A DNA stretch of 64,000 bases, taken from the NCBI RefSeq assembly GCF_029227915.1, contig NC_079884.1:28336001-28400000 (forward strand), in the 5' to 3' direction. The notes below the pieces were generated by a model that saw only the letters and a list, made by a program, of their open reading frames with translations, had not been told where the DNA came from and did no database searches. Position numbers and translations under genes: made by a program. The stretch is from Hydractinia symbiolongicarpus (lineage: Eukaryota > Cnidaria > Hydrozoa > Anthoathecata > Hydractiniidae). Positions 26,692-36,493 of this stretch are shown here, piece by piece (positions within the stretch are counted from its first letter, which is position 1; each line of letters starts with the position of its first letter).

Positions 26692-28800
26692 GTCACATAT
26701 TCATACCAACATGTATTTAGCGATAGTATTCGTATATTACTAGGTTGCATCGCTTTTAACAGTGAAACGCTTGACTGTAAGACTTAATTAAACTGATTTT
26801 GGACTTTGACCTTATAAATGTGATAAATGAGCTAGTTTGACTACAAGAAATAACATTCTTCTTAATTTGACATGATGGCTGGAACTCAGCGATTACACTG
26901 GGCGCTGTGGTAGCGCTTTATTAAAAAATTAGGATAAATAAATCATTTTTTACTGTGGGTCCAATCCTAGCCGTTAGCTCGCGCTGAAGAAATAGAGACA
27001 GTTTCAAAAACTACATTTCATTTACTTTCTAACGGTGTCAATCCGTTTGAGTTACAACAGTTGCGTCACATATTCGTACCAACATGTATTTAGTGATTTT
27101 TTTCCGATATTACTAAGTTGTATCGCTTTTACCAGTGAAACGATTGACTTTGGGACTTAATTGAACTGATTCTGGAATGTGACCTTATAAATGTGATAAA
27201 TGAGCCAATTGGTCTCCAAGGAATAACATTCTTCTAAATTTGACTTGATTGCCGAAACTCAGCGATTACACTTGGCGCTGTGGTAGCGATTCATTTAAAA
27301 ATTAAGATAAAAAAATCAGTTTTTACTGTGGGACCAATCCTAGCCGTTGGCGCACTGAAGAAATAGAGACAGTTTCAAATACTACATTTCAATGACTTTG
27401 TAACGGTGTCAGTCCATTTGAGTTACAACGGTTGCGTCACACATTCGTACCAACATGTATTTGGTGATTTTCTTCCAATATTACTAAGTTGTATAGCTTT
27501 TAACAGTGAAACGATTGACTGTGGGAATAAATAGAACTGATTCTGGACTTTGACATTATAAATATGATAAATGAGCTAGTTTGACTACAAGAAATAACAT
27601 TCTTTTTAATTTAACATGATTGCTGGAACTCGGCGATTACACTGGGCGCTGTGGTAGCGCTTTATTAAAAAATTAAGATAAATAAGTCATTTTTTACTGT
27701 GGGGCCAATCCTGGCCGTTAGCACGCGCTGAATAAATAGAAACAGTTTCAAAGACTACATTTCATTGACTTTCTAGCGGTATAAATCTGTTTGAGTTACA
27801 ACGGTTGTGTCACATATTCATACCAACATGTATTTAGCGATAGTATTCGTATATTACTAGGTTGCATCGCTTTTAACAGTGAAACGCTTGACTGTAAGAC
27901 TTAATTAAACTGATTTTGGACTTTGACCTTATAAATGTGATAAATGAGCTAGTTTGACTACAAGAAATAACATTCTTCTTAATTTGACATGATGGCTGGA
28001 ACTCAGCGATTACACTGGGCGCTGTGGTAGCGCTTTATTAAAAAATTAGGATAAATAAATCATTTTTTACTGTGGGTCCAATCCTAGCCGTTAGCTCGCG
28101 CTGAAGAAATAGAGACAGTTTCAAAAACTACATTTCATTTACTTTCTAACGGTGTCAATCCGTTTGAGTTACAACAGTTGCGTCACATATTCGTACCAAC
28201 ATGTATTTAGTGATTTTTTTCCGATATTACTAAGTTGTATCGCTTTTACCAGTGAAACGATTGACTTTGGGACTTAATTGAACTGATTCTGGAATGTGAC
28301 CTTATAAATGTGATAAATGAGCCAATTGGTCTCCAAGGAATAACATTCTTCTAAATTTGACTTGATTGCCGAAACTCAGCGATTACACTTGGCGCTGTGG
28401 TAGCGATTCATTTAAAAATTAAGATAAAAAAATCAGTTTTTACTGTGGGACCAATCCTAGCCGTTGGCGCACTGAAGAAATAGAGACAGTTTCAAATACT
28501 ACATTTCAATGACTTTGTAACGGTGTCAGTCCATTTGAGTTACAACGGTTGCGTCACACATTCGTACCAACATGTATTTGGTGATTTTCTTCCAATATTA
28601 CTAAGTTGTATAGCTTTTAACAGTGAAACGATTGACTGTGGGAATAAATAGAACTGATTCTGGACTTTGACATTATAAATATGATAAATGAGCTAGTTTG
28701 ACTACAAGAAATAACATTCTTTTTAATTTAACATGATTGCTGGAACTCGGCGATTACACTGGGCGCTGTGGTAGCGCTTTATTAAAAAATTAAGATAAAT
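26691..28800. repeat. Trimer duplication, 1117-bp period
   Basis: Monomers 26816 (AY), 27189 (BZ) and 27560 (AX) are repeated at 27933, 28306 and 28677. Private sites GATTGACTTTGGG (27143 and 28260) and AAATATGATAAATG (27560 and 28677) are exactly 1117 bp apart. The first unit starts inside the chimeric monomer 26445 and the second fades inside monomer 28677, where X gives way to Y (TTAGCTAGCGCTG). Confidence 0.88.
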
Positions 28801-31279
28801 AAATCATTTTTTACTGTGGGACCAATCCTAGCCGTTAGCTAGCGCTGAAGAAATAGAGAGAGTTTCAAAAACTACATTTCATTTACTTTCTAACGGTGTC
28901 AATCCGTTTGAGTTACAACGGTTGCGTCACATATTCGTACCAACATGTATTTAGTGATATTTTTCCGATATTACTAAGTTGTATCGCTTTTACCAGTGAA
29001 ACGATTGACTGTGGGACTTAATTGAACTGATTCTGGAATGTGACCTTATAAATGTGATAAATGAGCCAATTGGTCTCCAAGGAATAACATTCTTCTTAAT
29101 TTGACTTGATTGCCGAAACTCAGCGATTACACTTGGCGCTGTGGTAGCGATTCATTTGAAAATTAAGATAAAAAAATCAGTTTTTACTGTGGGACCAATC
29201 CTAGCCGTTAGCGCGCTGAAGAAGTAGAGACAGTTTCAAATACTATATTTCACTGACATTCTAACGGTGTCAGTCCGTTTGAGTTACAACGGTTGCGTCA
29301 CACATTCGTACCAACATGTATTTGGTGATTTTCTTCCAATATTACTAAGTTGTATAGGTTTTAACAGTGAAACGATTGACTGTGGGAATAAATAGAACTG
29401 ATTCTGGACTTTGACCTTATAAATGTGATAAATGAGCTAGTTTGACTACAAGAAATAACATTCTTCTTAATTTGACATGATTGCTGGAACTCAGCGATTA
29501 CACTGGGCGCTGTGGTAGCGCTTTATTAAAAAATTAAGATAAATAAGTCATTTTTTACTGTGGGGCCAATCCTGGCCGTTAGCACGCGCTGAATAAATAG
29601 AAACAGTTTCAAAGACTACATTTCATTGACTTTCTAGCGGTATAAATCTGTTTGAGTTACAACGGTTGTGTCACATATTCATACCAACATGTATTTAGTG
29701 ATATTTTTCCGATATTACTAAGTTGTATCGCTTTTACCAGTGAAACGATTGACTGTGGGACTTAATTGAACTGATTCTGGAATGTGACCTTATATATGTG
29801 ATAAATGAGCCAATTGGTCTCCAAGGAATAACATTCTTCTTAATTTGACTTGATTGCCGAATCTCAGCGATTACACTTGGCGCTGTGGTAGCGATTCATT
29901 TGAAAATTAAGATAAAAAAATCAGTTTTTACTGTGGGACCAATCCTAGCCGTTAGCGCGCTGAAGAAATAGAGACAGTTTCAAATACTATATTTCACTGA
30001 CATTCTAACGGTGTTAGTCCGTTTGAGTTACAACGGTTGCGTCACACATTCATACCAACATGAATTTAGCGATAGTATTCGGATATTACTAGGTTGCATC
30101 GCTTTTAACATTGAAACGCTTGACTGTGAGACTTAATTAAACTGATTTTGGACTTTGACCTTGTAAATGGGATAAATGAGCTAGTTTGACTACAAGAAAT
30201 AACATTCATCTTAATTTGACATGATGGCTGGAACTCAGCGATTACACTGGGCGCTGTGGTAGCGCTTTATTAAAAATTTAAGATAAATAAATCATTTTTT
30301 ACTGTGGGTCCAATCCTAGCCGTTAGCTCGCGCTGAAGAAATAGAGACAGTTTCAAAAACTACATTTCATTTACTTTCTAACGGTGTCAATCCGTTTGAG
30401 TTACAACAGTTGCGTCACATATTCGTACCAACATGTATTTAGTGATTTTTTCCGATATTACTAAGTTGTATCGCTTTTACCAGTGAAACGATTGACTGTG
30501 GACTTAATTGAACTAATTCTGGAATGTGACCTTATAAATGTGATAAATGAGCCAATTGGTCTCCAAGGAATAACATTCTTTTTAATTTGACTTGATTGCC
30601 GAAACTTAGCGATTACACTTGGCGCTGTGGTAGCGATTCATTTAAAAATTAAGATAAATAAATGATTTTTTACTGTGGGACCAATCCTAGCCGTTGGCGC
30701 GCTGAAGAAAGAGAGACAGTTTCAAATACTACATTTCACTGACTTTCTAACGGTGTCAGTCCGTTTGAGTTACAACGGTTGCGTCACACATTCGTACCAA
30801 CATGTATTTGGTGATTTTCTTCCAATATTACTAAGTTGTATAGCTTTTAACAGTGAAACGATTGACTGTGGGAATAAATAGAACTGATTCTGGACTTTGA
30901 CCTTATAAATGTGATAAATGAGATAGTTTGACAACAAGAAATAACATTCTTCTTAATTTGACATGATTGCTGGCACTCAGCGATTACACTGGGCGCTGTT
31001 GTAGCGTTTTTTTAAAAAATTAAGATAAATAAGTCATTTTTTACTGTGGGGCCAATCCTGGCCGTTAGCACGCGCTGAATAAATAGAAACAGTTTCAAAG
31101 ACTACATTTCATTGACTTTCTAGCGGTATAAATCTGTTTGAGTTACAACGGTAGTGTCACATATTCATACCAACATGTATTTAGCGATAGTATTCGGATA
31201 TTACTAGGTTGCATCGCTTTTAACAGTGAAACGCTTGACTGTGAGACTTAATTAAACTGATTTTGGACTTTGACCTTAT
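28677..31279. repeat. Irregular core monomers
   Basis: Starts at 28677 (AY), 29050 (BZ), 29421 (AX), 29794 (BZ), 30165 (AY), 30536 (BZ) and 30907 (AX). Monomer 29421 changes from X to a Y-type tail near 29690, and 29794 from Z to an X-type tail near 30050. The 30536 monomer holds the only reading frame of any length in the window (30675-30881), caused by loss of one stop codon; it is not a gene. Confidence 0.8.
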
Positions 31280-32023
31280 AAATGTGATAAATGAGCTAGT
31301 TTGACTACAAGAAATAACATTCTTCTTAATTTGACATGATGGCTGGAACTCAGCGATTACACTGGGCGCTGTGGTAGCGCTTTATTAAAAAATTAAGATA
31401 AATAAAACATTTTTTACTGTGAGTCCAATCCTAGCCGTTAGCTCGCGCTGAAGAAATAGAGACAGTTTCAAAAACTACATTTCATTTACTTTCTAACGGT
31501 GTCAATCCGTTTGAGTTACAACGGTTGCCTCACATATTTGTACCAACATGTATTTAGTGATATTTTTCCGATATTACTAAGTTGTATCGCTTTTACCAGT
31601 GATACGATTGACTGTGGAACTTAATTGAACTGATTCTGCAATGTGACCTTATAAATGTGATAAATGAGCCAATTGGTCTCCAAGGAATAAAATTCTTCTT
31701 AATTTGACTTGATTGCCGAAACTCAGCGATTACACTTGTCGCTGTGGTAGCGATTCATTTGAAAATTAAGATAAAAAAATCAGTTTTTACTGTGGGACTA
31801 ATCCTAGCCGTTAGCACGCTGAAGAAATAGAGACAGTTTCAAATACTATATTTCACTGACATTCTAACGGTGTCAGTCTGTTTGAGTTACAACGGTTGCG
31901 TCACACATTCGTACCATCTTGTATTTGGTGATTTTCTTCTAATATTACTAAGTTGTATAGGTTTTAACAGTGAAACGATTGACTGTGGGAATAAATAGAA
32001 CTGATTCTGGACTTTGACCTTAT

Positions 32024-32396
32024 AAATGTGATAAATGAGCTAGTTTGACTACAAGAAATAACATTCTTCTTAATTTGACATGATTGCTGGAACTCAGCGA
32101 TTACACTGGGCGCTGTGGTAGCGCTTTATTAAAAAATTAAGATAAATAAGTCATTTTTTACTGTGGGGCCAATCCTGTCCGTTAGCACGCGCTGAATAAA
32201 TAGAAACAGTTTCAAAGACTACATTTCATTGACTTTCTAGCGGTATAAATCTGTTTGAGTTACAACGGTTGTGTCACATATTCATACCAACATGAATTTA
32301 GCGATAGTATTCGGATATTACTAGGTTGCATCGCTTTTAACAGTGAAACGCTTGACTGTGACACTTAATTAAACTGATTTTGGACTTTGACCTTAT
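32024..32396. repeat. Exemplar monomer type AX (373 bp)
   Basis: First member of the core trimer. Diagnostic sites in order: head GCTAGTTTGACTAC, GATTGCTGGAACTC, a complete GCGCT-GTGGT-AGCGC dyad, GGGGCCAATCCTG, GCACGCGCTGAATAAATAG, TTCAAAGACTAC, AGCGGTATAAATCTG, GTTGTGTCACATATTCATACC, TTTAGCGATAGTATTCGG, ACTAGGTTGCATCGC, GAAACGCTTGACTGTGA, and end TTAATTAAACTGATTTTGG. Flank copies of X often carry a B or G head and GGAACAGTTCGAAAG instead. It is always followed by an AY monomer in the regular core. Confidence 0.92.
32110..32124. repeat. Short dyad GCGCT-GTGGT-AGCGC (one per monomer)
   Basis: A perfect 5-bp inverted repeat with a 5-base loop, shown here in the AX exemplar. It is intact in most X and Y core monomers. 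In Z monomers the right arm reads AGCGA and in G/B-head X monomers the left arm reads GCTCT, so those cannot form the full stem. The loop GTGGT is nearly constant. It may be a protein site or a small hairpin; no function is shown. Confidence 0.6.
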
Positions 32397-32769
32397 AAAT
32401 GTGATAAATGAGCTAGTTTGACTACAAGAAATAACATTCCTCTTAATTTGACATGATGGCTGGAACTCAGCGATTACACTGGGCGTTGTGGTAGCGCTTT
32501 ATTAAAAAATTAAGATAAATAAATCATTTTTTACTGTGGGTCCAATCCTAGCCGTTAGCTCGCGCTGAAGAAATAGAGACAGTTTCAAAAACTACATTTC
32601 ATTTACTTTCTAACGGTGTCAATCCGTTTGAGTTACAACGGTTGCCTCACATATTTGTACCAACATGTATTTAGTGATATTTTTCCGATATTACTAAGTT
32701 GTATCGCTTTTACCTGTGATACGATTGACTGTGGGACTTAATTGAACTGATTCTGCAATGTGACCTTAT
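32397..32769. repeat. Exemplar monomer type AY (373 bp)
   Basis: Second member of the core trimer. Diagnostic sites: head GCTAGTTTGAC, GATGGCTGGAACTC, complete GCGC dyad (this copy has one change in it, GCGTT), GGGTCCAATCCTAG, GTTAGCTCGCGCTGAAG, AGTTTCAAAAACTAC (itself a 5-bp inverted repeat AGTTT-CAA-AAACT), TTTCATTTACTTTC, GGTGTCAATCCG, TTTAGTGATATTTTTCCG, TTGTATCGCTTTTACC, and end GGACTTAATTGAACTG then GATTCTG-AATGTGACC. Y bodies also occur in the flanks behind P heads. Confidence 0.92.
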
Positions 32770-33140
32770 AAATGTGATAAATGAGCCAATTGGTCTCCAA
32801 GGAATAAAATTCTTCTTAATTTGACTTGATTGCCGAAACTCAGCGATTACACTTGTCGCTGTGGTAGCGATTCATTTGAAAATTAAGATAAAAAAATCAG
32901 TTTTTACTGTGGGACCAATCCTAGCCGTTAGCGCGCTGAAGAAATAGAGACAGTTTCAAATACTATATTTCACTGACATTCTAACGGTGTCAGTCCGTTT
33001 GAGTTACAACGGTTGCGTCACACATTCGTAACATCATGTATTTGGTGATTTTCTTCCAATATTACTAAGTTGTATAGGTTTTAACAGTGAAACGATTGAC
33101 TGTGGGAATAAATAGAACTGATTCTGGACTTTGACCTTAT
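32770..33140. repeat. Exemplar monomer type BZ (371 bp)
   Basis: Third member of the core trimer and reliably 2 bp shorter. Diagnostic sites: head CCAATTGGTCTCCAAGG, CTTGATTGCCGAAACTC, a broken dyad (GCGCT to AGCGA, or TCGCT to AGCGA in this copy), AAGATAAAAAAATCAG, GGGACCAATCC, GTTAGCGCGCTGAAG (two bases fewer than Y), TTCAAATACTATATTTCAC, GGTGTCAGTCCG, CACACATTCG, TTTGGTGATTTTC, TTGTATAGG, and end GGGAATAAATAGAACTG. The 2-bp deficit explains why spacing alternates 373, 373, 371 through the core. Confidence 0.92.
32786..32793. repeat. CCAATTGG palindrome in B heads
   Basis: Perfect 8-bp palindrome in the head of B-type monomers, shown in the exemplar BZ. G heads keep it or CAATTG; A and P heads have lost it (GCTAGTTTG, GCCAGTTTG). 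In the core it therefore recurs about once per 1117-bp trimer. Confidence 0.6.
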
Positions 33141-34863
33141 AAATGTGATAAATGAGCTAGTTTGACTACAAGAAATAACATTCTTCTTAATTTGACATGA
33201 TTGCTGGAACTCAGCGATTACACTGGGCGCTGTGGTAGCGCTTTATTAAAAAATTAAGATAAATAAGTCATTTTTTACTGTGGGGCCAATCCTGTCCGTT
33301 AGCACGCGCTGAATAAATAGAAACAGTTTCAAAGACTACATTTCATTGACTTTCTAGCGGTATAAATCTGTTTGAGTTACAACGGTTGTGTCACATATTC
33401 ATACCAACATGAATTTAGCGATAGTATTCGGATATTACTAGGTTGCATCGCTTTTAACAGTGAAACGCTTGACTGTGACACTTAATTAAACTGATTTTGG
33501 ACTTTGACCTTATAAATGTGATAAATGAGCTAGTTTGACTACAAGAAATAACATTCCTCTTAATTTGACATGATGGCTGGAACTCAGCGATTACACTGGG
33601 CGCTGTGGTAGCGCTTTATTAAAAAATTAAGATAAATAAATCATTTTTTACTGTGGGTCCAATCCTAGCCGTTAGCTCGCGCTGAAGAAATAGAGACAGT
33701 TTCAAAAACTACATTTCATTTACTTTCTAACGGTGTCAATCCGTTTGAGTTACAACGGTTGCCTCACATATTTGTACCAACATGTATTTAGTGATATTTT
33801 TCCGATATTACTAAGTTGTATCGCTTTTACCTGTGATACGATTGACTGTGGGACTTAATTGAACTGATTCTGCAATGTGACCTTATAAATGTGATAAATG
33901 AGCCAATTGGTCTCCAAGGAATAAAATTCTTCTTAATTTGACTTGATTGCCGAAACTCAGCGATTACACTTGTCGCTGTGGTAGCGATTCATTTGAAAAT
34001 TAAGATAAAAAAATCAGTTTTTACTGTGGGACCAATCCTAGCCGTTAGCGCGCTGAAGAAATAGAGACAGTTTCAAATACTATATTTCACTGACATTCTA
34101 ACGGTGTCAGTCCGTTTGAGTTACAACGGTTGCGTCACACATTCGTACCATCATGTATTTGGTGATTTTCTTCCAATATTACTAAGTTGTATAGGTTTTA
34201 ACAGTGAAACGATTGACTGTGGGAATAAATAGAACTGATTCTGGACTTTGACCTTATAAATGTGATAAATGAGCTAGTTTGACTACAAGAAATAACATTC
34301 TTCTTAATTTGACATGATTGCTGGAACTCAGCGATTACACTGGGCGCTGTGGTAGCACTTTATTAAAAAATTAAGATAAATAAGTCATTTTTTACTGTGG
34401 GGCCAATCCTGTCCGTTAGCACGCGCTGAATAAATAGAAACAGTTTCAAAGACTACATTTCATTGACTTTCTAGCGGTATAAATCTGTTTGAGTTACAAC
34501 GGTTGTGTCACATATTCATACCAACATGAATTTAGCGATAGTATTCGGATATTACTAGGTTGCATCGCTTTTAACAGTGAAACGCTTGACTGTGACACTT
34601 AATTAAACTGATTTTGTACTTTGACCTTATAAATGTGATAAATGAGCTAGTTTGACTACAAGAAATAACATTCTTCTTAATTTGACATGATGGCTGGGAC
34701 TCAGCGATTACACTGGGCGCTGTGGTAGCGCTTTATTAAAAAATTAAGATAAATAAATCATTTTTTACTATGGGTCCAATCCTAGCCGTTAGCTCGCGCT
34801 GAAGAAATAGAGACAGTTTCAAAAACTACATTTCATTTACTTTCTAACGGTGTCAATCCGTTT

Positions 34864-34907
34864 GAGTTACAACGGTTGCGTCACATATTCGTACCAACAT
34901 GTATTTA
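34864..34907. repeat. Most constant segment of the monomer
   Basis: The segment GAGTTACAACGGTTG, one or two variable bases, TCACA-ATTCGTACC and CAACATGTATTT is kept in nearly all monomers of all types in core and flanks, apart from X having TGT/CAT variants and Z having CACACATTCG. It lies between the type-specific body and tail. Constant windows in otherwise diverging satellites are often protein-binding, but that is inference. Confidence 0.55.
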
Positions 34908-35877
34908 GTGATATTTTTCCGATATTACTAAGTTGTATCGCTTTTACCAGTGAAACGATTGACTGTGGGACTTAATTGAACTGATTGTGGAATGTGACCT
35001 TATAAATGTGATAAATGAGCCAATTGGTCTCCAAGGAATAACATTCTTCTTAATTTGACTTGATTGCCGAAACTCAGCGATTACACTTGGCGCTGTGGTA
35101 GCGATTCATTTGAAAATTAAGATAAAAAAATCAGTTTTTACTGTGGGACCCATCCTAGCCGTTAGCGCGCTGAAGAAATAGAGACAGTTTCAAATACTAT
35201 ATTTCACTGACATTCTAACGGTGTCAGTCCGTTTGAGTTACAACGGTTGCGTCACACATTCGTACCAACATGTATTTGGTGATTTTCTTCCAATATTAGT
35301 AAGTTGTATAGGTTTTAACAGTGAAACGATTGACTGTGGGAGTAAATAGAACTGATTCTGGACTTTGACCTTATAAATGTGATAAATGAGCTAGTTTGAC
35401 TACAAGAAATAACATTCTTCTTAATTTGACATGATTGCTGGAACTCAGCGATTACACTGGGCGCTGTGGTAGCGCTTTATTAAAAAATTAAGATAAATAA
35501 GTCATTTTTTACTGTGGGGCCAATCTTGGCCGTTAGCACGCGCTGAATAAATAGAAACAGTTTCAAAGACTACATTTCATTGACTTTCTAGCGGTATAAA
35601 TCTGTTTGAGTTACAACGGTTGTGTCACATATTCATACCAACATGAATTTAGCGATAGTATTCGGATATTACTAGGTTGCATCGCCTTTAACAGTGAAGC
35701 GCTTGACTGTGGGACTTAATTGAACTGATTCTGGAATGTGACCTTATAAATGTGATAAATGAGCCAATTGGTCTCCAAGGAATAACATTCTTCTTAATTT
35801 GACTTGATTGCCGAAACTCAGCGATTACACTTGGCGCTGTGGTAGGGATTCATTTGAAAATTAAGATAAAAAAATCA

Positions 35878-35912
35878 TTTTTTACTGTGGGTCCAATCCT
35901 AGCCGTTAGCTC
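35878..35912. other. Short Y-type tract inside a Z monomer
   Basis: Monomer 35748 is type BZ on both sides (CATTTGAAAATTAAGATAAA before, TTCAAATACTATATTTCAC after). Between them it carries three Y-specific states: ATCATTTTTT instead of ATCAGTTTTT, GGGTCC instead of GGGACC, and GCTCGCGC instead of GCGCGC. A minimum tract of about 35 bp with both ends returning to Z is what short gene conversion would leave. A double crossover is the alternative. Confidence 0.65.
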
Positions 35913-36493
35913 GCGCTGAAGAAATAGAGACAGTTTCAAATACTATATTTCACTGACATTCTAACGGTGTCAGTCCGTTTGAGTTACAACGGTTGCGTCA
36001 CACATTCGTACCAACATGTATTTGGTGATTTTCTTCCAATATTACTAAGTTGTATAGGTTTTAACAGTGAAACGATTGACTGTGGGAATAAAGGGAACTG
36101 ATTCTGGACTTTGACCTTATAAATGTGATAAATGAGCTAGTTTGACTACAAGAAATAACATTCTTCTTAATTTGACATGATTGCTGGAACTCAGCGATTA
36201 CACTGGGCGCTGTGGTAGCGCTTTATTAAAAAATTAAGATAAAAAAGTCATTTTTTACTGTGGGGCCAATCCTGGCCGTTAGCACGCGCTGAATAAATAG
36301 AAACAGTTTCAAAGACTACATTTCATTGACTTTCTAGCGGTATATATCTGTTTGAGTTACAACGGTTGTGTCACATATTCATACCAACATGAATTTAGCG
36401 ATAGTATTCAGATATTACTAGGTTGCATCGCTTTTAACAGTGAAACGCTTGACTGTGAGACTTAATTAAACTGATTTTGGACTTTGACCTTAT

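Larger units (their letters stand above)
31280..34630. repeat. Regular trimer array, three 1117-bp units
   Basis: Units start at 31280, 32397 and 33514, each AY-BZ-AX with spacing 373, 371 and 373 (31280, 31653, 32024; 32397, 32770, 33141; 33514, 33887, 34258). TGTCCGTTAGC recurs at 32176, 33293 and 34410, exactly 1117 bp apart. Units 2 and 3 show only about four differences by eye (GCGTTG/GCGCTG, CGTAACATC/CGTACCATC, GTAGCGC/GTAGCAC, TTTTGGAC/TTTTGTAC), so they separated recently or are still being homogenised. Confidence 0.93.
34631..36493. repeat. Core monomers with mosaic members
   Basis: Starts at 34631 (AY), 35004 (BZ), 35375 (AX with a Y-type end), 35748 (B head, Z body with a Y tract) and 36121 (AX). 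The trimer order is kept up to 35375. Monomer 35748 is 373 bp instead of 371 because it has acquired the 2-bp longer Y sequence at GCTCGCGC. Confidence 0.85.

Noticed and set aside
30675-30881. 68-codon open reading frame beginning at a GTG
   Set aside because: It lies wholly within one satellite monomer, starts at the conserved GTGGGACCAAT and is open only because TAG became GAG at 30711. The equivalent frame is closed in neighbouring monomers. No ribosome binding site, signal or domain is visible.
34883-34899. CENP-B box in ATTCGTACCAACATGTA
   Set aside because: The TTCG and the following A match the mammalian box, but the required CGGG half reads ATGT. It is a half match only, common by chance in a short motif.
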